Position numbers and translations under genes: made by a program. Below the pieces are notes generated by a model that was given only the letters and a program-made list of their open reading frames with translations, was not told where the DNA came from and did no database searches. 64,000 nucleotides of DNA from Dyadobacter sp. CY343 (GTDB lineage: Bacteria > Bacteroidota > Bacteroidia > Cytophagales > Spirosomataceae), in NCBI RefSeq assembly GCF_021390335.1, contig NZ_JAJUXK010000010.1:62001-126000 (forward strand). Reading direction: 5' to 3'. Within the stretch, counting starts at the first letter, position 1. Each line of letters begins with the position of its first letter. Below are positions 8,658 through 15,926 of this stretch, one piece after another.

Positions 8658-10044
8658 CAGGATTTTCTGCCAGGCCTGGGTATAGTCTCGCAACGATTAT
8701 ACCCAGTACCATTCCCGCCATACTTGCTAGTAATCCGTATATCAGCGGGGGATATTCAGTATCGAAATAGCTGCAAACCAGCCAGGCAATAAGTCCGGCG
8801 ATCATTGAGAGAATGCAGCCAAGCTCATTCGTTTTCTTCCAATACACGCCCGCAGCAAGCGGGACAAAGAGCGAAACGAGACTGAAAGCGGAAGATTCGG
8901 CTACCAGCTCGAAGATACTTTCACGGGTGAGCGCCATGATAATGCAAATAGCGGTAATCACCACAATACCGATGCGGATAATGCGCAGCAGCTCTTTGTC
9001 CGTTAGTTTAGGATTGAAAAATTTGAAAATATTCTCACCGAGCACCACAGCCGGGGCCATGATCGCGCTGCTTGTCGTGCTCAGAATAGCAGAAACGAGC
9101 GCCCCGAAAAAGAGGATCTGCAACGGAAGTCCCATGTGACGCAGGATCATATTCGGAATGATCATTTGTCCGTCTTCTGTTGCATTGGGATAAAGATATT
9201 GCCCGCAAAGACCTATAAATAAGGGTAGCAGCGCAACTGTGAGGTACATAAAGGAAGAGAGAAGTGAAGCCTGTACCGAGACTTTCGCCGATTTAGCCGA
9301 CATAATTCTTTGAAAAACATCCTGCTGCGGAATGGAGCCGAGCCCGATGGTAATCCAGGCGGCAAAGTATTCTACGGAAGCTTTGAATGTAAAATCGGGA
9401 TAGAAACGAAAGAAACCGGGAGGCGCCTTATCGATCAGCGGCTGAAAACCGCCTACATCCTGATACAAACTCACTGCTACAATTACTAACCCGATGATGA
9501 TCATCAGCGTTTGGATAAAATCGGTGATCGAGACGGACCACATACCTCCCCAGATCGTATAAAGGATTACAACAAAGGAACTGCCGATAATGCAACTCGC
9601 CAACGACCAGCCCAATACGACTTTCAATACAATACCCATAGCGAGCAATTGCGCGGCGATCCAGCTAAAATAGGAAGGGATGATCAATAACGCAGACAGC
9701 AGTTCTGCTTTACGCCCATACCTGATTCTAAAAAAGTCGCAGAACGTGATGATGTTCATTTTATAGAACTTTCTCGCAAAGAACAATCCCACCAGCAACA
9801 AGCAAAGCGCCGCTCCGAAAGGGTCTTCTATTACACCCAAAAGCCCTTTTTCAACGAATTCAGTAGGCGCGCCGAGGATAGTTTCGGACCCAAACCACGT
9901 TGCGAAGCTGGCAGAAGCGGCGAGAACGAGCGGCAGTTTCCTGCCGGCCAGTACAAAATCTTCGGTGGAGGAAATGCGGGTCGAAGCCCAGAGCCCGATT
10001 CCCAGATTAGCCAGCAAGTAGATGAAAATGGAGAGTGCCAGCAT
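8650..10044 (-). CDS. Sodium:solute symporter family (SSS) transporter
   Basis: A 464-residue integral membrane protein with about 13 helices. SSS features include DFVLAGRKLPLVLAASASFATWFG after helix 1, the IWGGMWSVSITD stretch and GLGSIPQQDVFQRIMSAKSAK. The family couples Na+ to uptake of sugars, amino acids, vitamins or ions; the substrate here is unknown. The 8-base overlap with the convergent SDR leaves no room for a terminator between them. Confidence 0.9.
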   Translation of the reverse strand: MLALSIFIYLLANLGIGLWASTRISSTEDFVLAGRKLPLVLAASASFATWFGSETILGAPTEFVEKGLLGVIEDPFGAALCLLLVGLFFARKFYKMNIITFCDFFRIRYGRKAELLSALLIIPSYFSWIAAQLLAMGIVLKVVLGWSLASCIIGSSFVVILYTIWGGMWSVSITDFIQTLMIIIGLVIVAVSLYQDVGGFQPLIDKAPPGFFRFYPDFTFKASVEYFAAWITIGLGSIPQQDVFQRIMSAKSAKVSVQASLLSSFMYLTVALLPLFIGLCGQYLYPNATEDGQMIIPNMILRHMGLPLQILFFGALVSAILSTTSSAIMAPAVVLGENIFKFFNPKLTDKELLRIIRIGIVVITAICIIMALTRESIFELVAESSAFSLVSLFVPLAAGVYWKKTNELGCILSMIAGLIAWLVCSYFDTEYPPLIYGLLASMAGMVLGIIVARLYPGLAENPVK

Positions 10045-10133
10045 TTGCCGAATCGCAGCTTTACAATATTATATTTTGCAAACAAACGTTCGGTAGGGCA
10101 ATTAAGCAAGGAAATATTTTCAAACACCACAAC

Positions 10134-10166
10134 AAAAAACCGGCAGCCAGATGATCTGACTGCCGG
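10134..10166 (-). terminator. Rho-independent terminator of the lipoprotein gene
   Basis: CCGGCAG (10140-10146) pairs with CTGCCGG (10160-10166), with a further CAGAT/ATCTG pairing inside. On the minus strand the hairpin is followed by TTTTTT (10139-10134). It lies 25 bases beyond the stop at 10192. Confidence 0.85.
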
Positions 10167-10191
10167 GGTAAACTAAAAGTCTGGTGAATAA

Positions 10192-10500
10192 TTATCTTGG
10201 TCCGCGACTGTGGTTACGGTTTCCATAATGGTTGCCGCGGTTGTATTGTTGTCTGTAATGCCTGTTATCGTTGCGGCTTGGGCGGTGACGGTTGGCATGG
10301 ATAACTCTTCGCGGAGCCGGCTTCACTACCACAACCCGTGGAGGCGGTGCATAGTAGTAGGGTCTGTGTCCGTAACTGTAACCGTGCCTGTATCCGTAGT
10401 CATAACCCGGGCTTACCGAACCGCGATAGGTACAGGAGGAAATCCCAACTGCTGCAATAATTGTTACAATCAATGGCAGCAAGAATCTATTTGTCTTCAT
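10192..10500 (-). CDS. Small basic lipoprotein rich in Tyr, His, Arg, Asn and Gly
   Basis: This 102-residue protein has a type II signal peptide with lipobox GISSC (Cys at about residue 23). After it comes a low-complexity chain of GYRHGYSYGHRPYYY, then a Pro/Val/Arg linker, then an Arg/His/Asn/Tyr tail. It is strongly basic and probably disordered. I recognise no family. The opposite-strand frame over the same bases is a composition shadow. The gene has its own terminator and starts next to the DnaA-box region, which must contain its promoter. Confidence 0.7.
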   Translation of the reverse strand: MKTNRFLLPLIVTIIAAVGISSCTYRGSVSPGYDYGYRHGYSYGHRPYYYAPPPRVVVVKPAPRRVIHANRHRPSRNDNRHYRQQYNRGNHYGNRNHSRGPR

Positions 10501-10563
10501 GGCCTGAGTGCGTTTTGTTGATATTATAAAAACGATTTTTGGCTCTGAATAGTGCGTTTTTTG

Positions 10564-10593
10564 GGGGAGAAAGGAGGAGGGAGGAAGGGAGGA
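10564..10593 (+). repeat. Purine-rich GGAGGAAGG tract
   Basis: An unbroken run of G and A built on GGAGGA/GGAAGG units, the same type as the tracts at 20218, 30439 and, inverted, 30590. It lies just left of the first DnaA box. Confidence 0.6.
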
Positions 10594-10600
10594 TGTTTAG

Positions 10601-10710
10601 TTATCCACAGGGTGGATAAGCTGTAAATGTAGGGTAAAGAGTTGTAAATGGAGGTTTTGTGAAGTTGTTAACAGGTTATCCACAGTTGTAGTGTGGATAA
10701 CTTGTTAACA
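10601..10710. other. Cluster of four DnaA boxes; candidate replication origin or DnaA-regulated site
   Basis: TTATCCACA occurs at 10601-10609 and 10676-10684. In opposite orientation, TGTGGATAA is at 10692-10700, and GTGGATAA (8 of 9 bases) is at 10612-10619. The second pair sits in an 18-bp inverted repeat (10667-10684 against 10692-10709) with one G.T mismatch and GTTAAC at both outer ends. A/T-rich sequence follows. No dnaA gene is near and most genes to the right point leftward, which argues against a leading-strand layout from an origin here. The hairpin lacks a T-tract, so it is a poor terminator. Confidence 0.5.
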
Positions 10711-10726
10711 AATATTAGCAAGTGAA

Positions 10727-11026
10727 TTATGCTTCTACATCGTAAATCAGCACCTTTTCCCAGAGGTGTGCATTCTCGTCGACAAACTTCTTGTGAAGTG
10801 GGTGAACCTGGTACACATCGTGTGCTGCTTCATCTGCAAAAACGAGGATTTCCGCAAAATCATAAGTGGCGTCAATTACCGGGCGGCGCGTTGCTGCCGG
10901 GGTACCTATGTAAACTGATTCGATTGATTCAATGGCTTCGAGGGATTTAATTCCGGCCAGCAGCTGCTCGCGCGCTTCTGCATTATCCTTTTCTTTTAAC
11001 CAAAAAAAGACATTATGTACAAACAT
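10727..11026 (-). CDS. Dabb-family (stress-responsive alpha/beta-barrel) protein
   Basis: A 99-residue ferredoxin-like domain with the family start MFVHNVFFWLKE, a central TYDFAEILVFAD strand and the C-terminal HPLHKKFVDENAHLW helix with conserved His. Dabb proteins form dimeric alpha/beta barrels; most bacterial members have no assigned reaction. It lies 29 bases beyond (downstream of) the histidine kinase gene, with which it may be cotranscribed. Confidence 0.88.
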   Translation of the reverse strand: MFVHNVFFWLKEKDNAEAREQLLAGIKSLEAIESIESVYIGTPAATRRPVIDATYDFAEILVFADEAAHDVYQVHPLHKKFVDENAHLWEKVLIYDVEA

Positions 11027-11055
11027 GGATGATGGTTTTATAGGTTTTAAAATGC

Positions 11056-12147
11056 TTAAGAATTCACTTGTGTCACAAAATCCTCTTCACTATGCTCTGA
11101 ATGCGCGCTGGTAAAGGCTTTTTCGAGCTTAAAAGAAAATGTGGTTCCCTTATCCGGCTTTGACATCACGGCGATCTTGGTGTCGTGCGCATTCAGAATG
11201 TGCTTTACAATCGCCAGGCCGAGTCCGGTACCGCCGATATCTTTGCTCCTGCTTTTGTCGACCCGGTAGAAACGCTCAAATATACGGTTCAAATGTTCGT
11301 GCGGAATGCCCGGCCCGGTATCCCGCACAGCCACTTCCATGTATTTTTTACCCTCACTGAATTGCACAGTCACCTTGCCGCCTTCATTCCCGTATTTGAT
11401 CGCATTTTCGATCAGGTTGAGCATTACCTGCTCCATTCGGTCGGCATCGGCTTTAACCCACACTTCTGTAAGTTCGTCAGGCTTTACTTTTAATGTAACA
11501 TTTCGGGATTTTGCGATATTTTCAAGTCTGCCGAAGATATTCAGCGCCATCAGCCGCATATCGACTGCGGCCATATTCATTTTAATATCGCCCGTTTCCA
11601 TCTGGGACAAAACGAGCAGATCTTTTACGAGTACATCGAGACTATCCAAATTATTGGCTGCTTTGCGCAGAAAGCGCTCGCGTACTTTTTCATCATCCAT
11701 CGCGCCGTCGAGCAATGTGTGGATAAATCCCTGGGCAGCGAAAATGGGTGTTTTAAACTCGTGGGATACATCAGCGAGAAATTCCCGCCTGAATAGTTCC
11801 AGCTTTTTCAGCTCATCGATCTCCTTCTGTTTTTTGGTAACATACACAAATATCTCATCATTGATCGTCTTCAACGGATTGGATTCCTGGATCAGCTTTT
11901 TGCGTGGAGCAAGATTAAAATCCCGCATTTTGAGCTTGTGAATGGTACGGTACATTTTATTCACCTCCCTGAAGACCAGAATATCGACCGTATACAGAAC
12001 AAGAAAAAAGGAGGAGATAAACGCGGCAATAGAAACCACGAAAAGCATTCCTTTCGATACACCCTCGACAAACGCTAGAAAACTGCTGGTGATAAGGGAA
12101 ATCAGGAATGCAAGTATAAATGCAATAAATCGGGGGCTCAGCGACAT
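11056..12147 (-). CDS. PhoR-like membrane sensor histidine kinase
   Basis: Two membrane helices lie at about residues 7-28 and 35-57 with almost no periplasmic loop between them. A short cytoplasmic linker follows, then HisKA with the phospho-acceptor His129 in DVSHEFKTP. The ATPase domain shows the N box (NLIENAIKYG), G1 (DTGPGIP), F box (FERFYRVD) and G2 (GTGLGLAIV). All catalytic boxes are intact. No response regulator gene adjoins it, so its partner is elsewhere. The 10-bp-phased inverted array lies immediately upstream. Confidence 0.93.
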   Translation of the reverse strand: MSLSPRFIAFILAFLISLITSSFLAFVEGVSKGMLFVVSIAAFISSFFLVLYTVDILVFREVNKMYRTIHKLKMRDFNLAPRKKLIQESNPLKTINDEIFVYVTKKQKEIDELKKLELFRREFLADVSHEFKTPIFAAQGFIHTLLDGAMDDEKVRERFLRKAANNLDSLDVLVKDLLVLSQMETGDIKMNMAAVDMRLMALNIFGRLENIAKSRNVTLKVKPDELTEVWVKADADRMEQVMLNLIENAIKYGNEGGKVTVQFSEGKKYMEVAVRDTGPGIPHEHLNRIFERFYRVDKSRSKDIGGTGLGLAIVKHILNAHDTKIAVMSKPDKGTTFSFKLEKAFTSAHSEHSEEDFVTQVNS

Positions 12148-12253
12148 AACAAGAACATTATTCCCATAAAGTTAACATTTATGTCACTTATTAAGGTGCA
12201 TTTAACGGGTGAGGCGGGATTTGTTAATGTTTGGGTAATGTGGTGGGGCGTTT

Positions 12254-12430
12254 GGGTCATTGGTGGTCATTGATTTGTCATTTGTAGCCATTTATGGTCA
12301 TTGGTAGTTATTTCTTGTCAGGCGTACGTAGGTACTAATACTCTCAACAATCCCTGACTACAATGACCACGAATGACGACAGTGACAACTAATGACTACA
12401 AGTGACAATTAATGACCACCAATGACAATC
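12254..12430. repeat. 10-bp-phased inverted array (GTCATT / AATGAC units)
   Basis: The left arm (12254-12320) repeats GTCATT-like units at 10- or 11-base steps, seven times. The right arm (12355-12430) repeats TGAC at steps of 9 and then exactly 10 bases, eight times. The arms are inverted relative to each other; the outer 40 or so bases pair well, while the other six bases of each unit drift. About 34 unrelated bases form the centre. The array fills the gap between the gdhA stop (12438) and the histidine kinase start (12147). It is noncoding in all frames. Confidence 0.85.
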
Positions 12431-12437
12431 CATAAAA

Positions 12438-13712
12438 TCAAAATCCCCCCCGAAACTTATAAGTACTCGAAACCTTGTCGATAGCCACGATGTAGGCGGC
12501 GATGCGGAGGGATACTTTGTGTTTTTGGGAAACTTCGTATACTTTATCAAACGAATCTTTCATGATCCGGTCGGTGCGGCGGTTGATCCTTTCCAGGGTC
12601 CATTTGTAGCCGATCCGGTTTTGTACCCACTCGAAATAGGAGACAGTTACGCCCCCTGCATTGGCCAGGATATCAGGGACTACCATAATTCCTTTTTCAT
12701 TGATAATATCGTCGGCTTTGGAAGAAGTAGGTCCGTTTGCGCCTTCTACGATCATTTTCGCCTGAATACCTGATACGTTTTTGCGAGTGATCACGTCTTC
12801 TTTCGCTGCCGGCACCAGTACGTCAACCGGTAGTGTCAGCAGATCGTCGCCGGGGATCAGTTCGGCGCCGGTAAATCCTGCCAGAGAACCTTTATTCGCG
12901 TCGCGATAAGCAACCGCAGCAGCAATGTCAATGCCTTTATCGTTATAATATGCGCCTGAAATATCACTTACTGCGTGGATCGCCACACCTCGGTCGCGGA
13001 GGAGTAATGCAGCGTGTGAGCCCACATTGCCAAAACCCTGAACCGCAGCAGTCGCACGATATGGGTTGATCCGCAATTTTTCCATACCAGCCAGCGCCGA
13101 AACCATCACACCCCGACCGGTAGCCTCTGTCCGGCCCAGCGAGCCGCCCAGTACCAGCGGTTTTCCGGTTACTACCGCAGGCACCGTCATCCCTTTTGAT
13201 TTAGAGTATTCGTCCATCAGCCACGCCATTTCGCGCGGGCCCGTTCCCATATCGGGTGCTGGAATGTCCTGATCCGGGCCAAAAACGTCGAGCAAAGCAG
13301 TGGTATAAGCCCGCATCAATCGTTCAATTTCACCGGCCGACATCTCACGCGGGTTACATGCGACACCGCCTTTTGCACCCCCATAAGGAATATCGACTAC
13401 CGCACATTTCCACGTCATCCAGGCAGCGAGCGCGCGCACTTCGTCCAGATTTACATCAGGATCAAAGCGGATACCTCCTTTGCTGGGACCTAAAATAGTG
13501 GAGTGGATTACGCGGTAACCTTCGAAAGTCCTGATCTCACCGGAGTCCATTGTGACGGGCAGACCGACGATTACCTGCTTGCGGGGGACTTTTAATATGT
13601 GGTACATTTCTTCGGAAATTCCGAGAATTTCCACGGCTTTATCAAATCTCTGCATCATTGACTCCAGCGGATTTTCCTTATCCTTAATGGGAGCCGGTTC
13701 TATGTATGACAT
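12438..13712 (-). CDS. gdhA: Glu/Leu/Phe/Val dehydrogenase (glutamate dehydrogenase)
   Basis: A 424-residue enzyme of the hexameric GDH type. Lys114 in PYGGAKGGV is the catalytic lysine, preceded by the substrate-binding GPSKGGIRF. The NAD(P) domain starts with GFGNVGSHAA. The MGTGPREMAWLMDEY segment is typical. It interconverts glutamate and 2-oxoglutarate plus ammonia. The start at 13712 is 53 bases from a matching TAnnTTTG promoter. Cofactor preference cannot be fixed by eye. Confidence 0.93.
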   Translation of the reverse strand: MSYIEPAPIKDKENPLESMMQRFDKAVEILGISEEMYHILKVPRKQVIVGLPVTMDSGEIRTFEGYRVIHSTILGPSKGGIRFDPDVNLDEVRALAAWMTWKCAVVDIPYGGAKGGVACNPREMSAGEIERLMRAYTTALLDVFGPDQDIPAPDMGTGPREMAWLMDEYSKSKGMTVPAVVTGKPLVLGGSLGRTEATGRGVMVSALAGMEKLRINPYRATAAVQGFGNVGSHAALLLRDRGVAIHAVSDISGAYYNDKGIDIAAAVAYRDANKGSLAGFTGAELIPGDDLLTLPVDVLVPAAKEDVITRKNVSGIQAKMIVEGANGPTSSKADDIINEKGIMVVPDILANAGGVTVSYFEWVQNRIGYKWTLERINRRTDRIMKDSFDKVYEVSQKHKVSLRIAAYIVAIDKVSSTYKFRGGF

Positions 13713-13765
13713 TTTCTAACTTGTTGAAATAAAGAATGTTAATGAATAATGTGTATTAAACGATA

Positions 13766-13798
13766 CAAACTTACGGCATTTGTTTTTATAATAACAAA
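13766..13798 (-). promoter_or_regulatory. Bacteroidota-type promoter of gdhA
   Basis: On the minus strand TTTG (13798-13795) is followed after 21 bases by TAAGTTTG (13773-13766). This matches the TTTG / TAnnTTTG pair and leaves a leader of about 47 bases. The rest of the 280-base gap (13713-13992) is A/T-rich and I see no gene in it. Confidence 0.5.
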
Positions 13799-13992
13799 AA
13801 CTCAAAATATCTTGGAATACTACAATAAAATGCCAGAAGTAGATTGTTCTTTGGCGATTAGAATGTCAGGTATGAATTACCGCGATCAAATCATAAATCC
13901 AAATTTGATAACAGGTTTTCGTGATTTTCTAGAATAAGGCAAATTGACGGAATTCGAAATTTTTTTTGCAGCGTTTTTATAAAATAGCATTC

Positions 13993-14703
13993 CTAATGCA
14001 ATCCCAACTCTTTTAGAAAGCCTTCGCGGAAATTACTGCCGATCGGGATCTCGGTTGATTTGATAAATAGCCGGTTACCTTCCATGTGACTGATCCTGGA
14101 TTTGTTGACAATAAAAGACCTGTGTACACGGGAGAAAACGCTTTTCGGTAGCAGTTCTTCGAAGCCGGAGAATGTCATAGCCGGGAAAAGTGTCTGTTCG
14201 GAGGTAACGATTTTGGTATTATTGCCACTGGCTTCAGCAAATAGAATTTCGTTAAAATGCAGTTTAAATATCTTGCCTTCTGTTCTGATGAAAATGTAAT
14301 CTATCTGGTTGGGCTCCGGACTATTTTGGAAATGCGGAGAAACTTGCAGTCGATCCACAGCTTTGTCGACGGCTGAGATAAATCTTTCGAGCGAGAAGGG
14401 TTTCAGGAGATAATCGCACGCTGCCAAGTCGAATGCATCTAGCGCATATTCTTTATAGGCAGTTGTAAAAATGACCTGTGGCGGGTTTTTCAGCGTTTTT
14501 AGAAATGTCACACCGTCAATCACGGGCATATTGATATCTAAAAAAAGAATATCTACTTTCTGTTCAAATAGCAAGTTCTTCGCTTCCAATGCATTGCCGA
14601 CAGATGCGATTACATTCAGGTACGACAGGTGTGTGCAATAGGTTTTGAGAATATCCCGCGCAATAGGCTCGTCGTCTACGATCATGCATTTCAATTGCTC
14701 CAT
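13993..14703 (-). CDS. LytTR-type response regulator
   Basis: The receiver domain (residues 1-120) has acidic residues in MIVDDEP, the phospho-acceptor Asp56 in FLDINMP and Lys in LLKPFS. A LytTR DNA-binding domain follows (about 130-235: FIRTEGKIFKLHF, RVHRSFIVNKSRI). It directly abuts the sensor kinase gene: the kinase stop is followed by the regulator in the order kinase to regulator on the minus strand with no spacer beyond the start codon. Targets are unknown. Confidence 0.93.
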   Translation of the reverse strand: MEQLKCMIVDDEPIARDILKTYCTHLSYLNVIASVGNALEAKNLLFEQKVDILFLDINMPVIDGVTFLKTLKNPPQVIFTTAYKEYALDAFDLAACDYLLKPFSLERFISAVDKAVDRLQVSPHFQNSPEPNQIDYIFIRTEGKIFKLHFNEILFAEASGNNTKIVTSEQTLFPAMTFSGFEELLPKSVFSRVHRSFIVNKSRISHMEGNRLFIKSTEIPIGSNFREGFLKELGLH

Positions 14704-15747
14704 TTACTTTGCTTTAAGTCTGAGTGTAACGTGATAGCTCGTTGGTTCCGTTTTAACAGTCAGCTCGTGGTTATTCTGGTATAATAGTTCCAGCCTCTTC
14801 TTCACATTAGGAAGTCCGAAACCGCTGTTTTCTCTCAATATCGTGTTTTCTTCTTCTTCGAATTTTCCACAGGAGTTTTTAATTGAAAAAAGGATATAGT
14901 TATCGAAGGTTTTAAGCGAAATCTCGATAAATATCTGCTCGTCGGCTGTGTTTTTAGAATGCTTGAATGCATTTTCTATAAATACAATCAGCAGCATCGG
15001 GGCTACTTTAATGCTCGGGTCCTGCACATTTTCAATGTCGGTCACCAGCGTCAGCCGCTCGCCGATCCTGATCTTTTCAAAATCAATGTAATTGTGAATA
15101 TAGGCCAGCTCGCCTTTCAGCGGGACAAATAATTCCGCGGAATCGTAAACCGAGTAACGCAACAGATCGGCCAGTTTGAGGAGGAGCGGCGGGATTTTTT
15201 CGTGCTGGGTAAGCGACAGTCCGTACAGATTGTTGAGGGTATTGAATAAAAAATGCGGGCTCAGCTGTGATTGCAGCAAATGCAGCTCGCTTTGGCTATG
15301 CGCCGCCTGGCCCTTTGCCTCACGCAGTTCAGTTTTTCCGATAGCACTCAGCAATTTCAAGACCATACCGAGCAAGATGCTGGTAACTGCAAACAGTATC
15401 CACATCGTAGGCAAATGCACCGGGCGGGAGCCGGAGATCGCGGCCCCGAGTTGCATCAACAGCATGATGTTACAAATAACCAGCGCGATCAAAAGGGAAA
15501 TTACCAGTTTCTGAAGTGGGTGAAAACGGGCAGCGATCAGTTCGGAAAAGTATCTGCCCAGGAAAATACTGGTTAGAAATGACAGCGTAAGTGCAGGGGC
15601 AACTAGCTGGTTTTCAGGAACGACAATCAGGTCGGTAATTAAGGTCATAGCAACCCAGATCGGCCCGGCAGCTACTGCCGACAGGAAAAGGTATTTGTCC
15701 CTTGTTTTAAAACCACTTTTTGTCCAGATATCCATCTTGTTTGTCAA
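14704..15747 (-). CDS. LytS-like (His_kinase family) sensor kinase
   Basis: About four membrane helices occupy residues 15-140. The His_kinase domain then starts with LQSQLSPHFLFNTLNNLYGLSL, in which the His before FLFN is the phospho-acceptor. A C-terminal ATPase part carries ENAFKHS and GFGLPNVKKRLELLY. This 347-residue layout is the standard partner for LytTR regulators, and the regulator gene follows directly. No extracellular ligand domain is present. Confidence 0.92.
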   Translation of the reverse strand: MTNKMDIWTKSGFKTRDKYLFLSAVAAGPIWVAMTLITDLIVVPENQLVAPALTLSFLTSIFLGRYFSELIAARFHPLQKLVISLLIALVICNIMLLMQLGAAISGSRPVHLPTMWILFAVTSILLGMVLKLLSAIGKTELREAKGQAAHSQSELHLLQSQLSPHFLFNTLNNLYGLSLTQHEKIPPLLLKLADLLRYSVYDSAELFVPLKGELAYIHNYIDFEKIRIGERLTLVTDIENVQDPSIKVAPMLLIVFIENAFKHSKNTADEQIFIEISLKTFDNYILFSIKNSCGKFEEEENTILRENSGFGLPNVKKRLELLYQNNHELTVKTEPTSYHVTLRLKAK

Positions 15748-15870
15748 TTTAAGTACTTCACAAATATGATGTTCCTATTGCCTGGATATAAATGTGCGGG
15801 ACAGAAAGGCGTTGCTGACTGATCAATGAGCAGATTAGCATTTCTAAACTGATTCTTTGAAGTGTGTACA

Positions 15871-15905
15871 AAGCAAAAACGGGCAGCTCTCAGAGCTGCC
15901 CGTTT
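15871..15905 (-). terminator. Strong rho-independent terminator of typA
   Basis: A perfect 14-bp stem (15877-15890 with 15892-15905) encloses a very tight loop. On the minus strand it is followed by TTTTGCTTT. It lies 21 bases beyond the typA stop. Confidence 0.9.
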
Positions 15906-15926
15906 CAAATTCAAAGATATTGGCTT

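Noticed and set aside
10210..10521. 103-residue frame opposite the Tyr/His-rich lipoprotein
   Set aside because: It is a Val/Thr-rich shadow created by the repetitive codons of the lipoprotein gene, which has a proper lipobox and terminator.
10667..10709. Long inverted repeat read as a terminator of the Dabb gene
   Set aside because: There is no T-tract after it on either strand, and the arms are DnaA boxes.
12254..12430. CRISPR array
   Set aside because: Units are 10 bases with inverted arms and no spacers of constant length, and no cas genes are present.
13749..13937. 62-residue open frame in the gap upstream of gdhA
   Set aside because: It overlaps the gdhA promoter, has no recognisable domain and has A/T-driven composition, so it is more likely chance.
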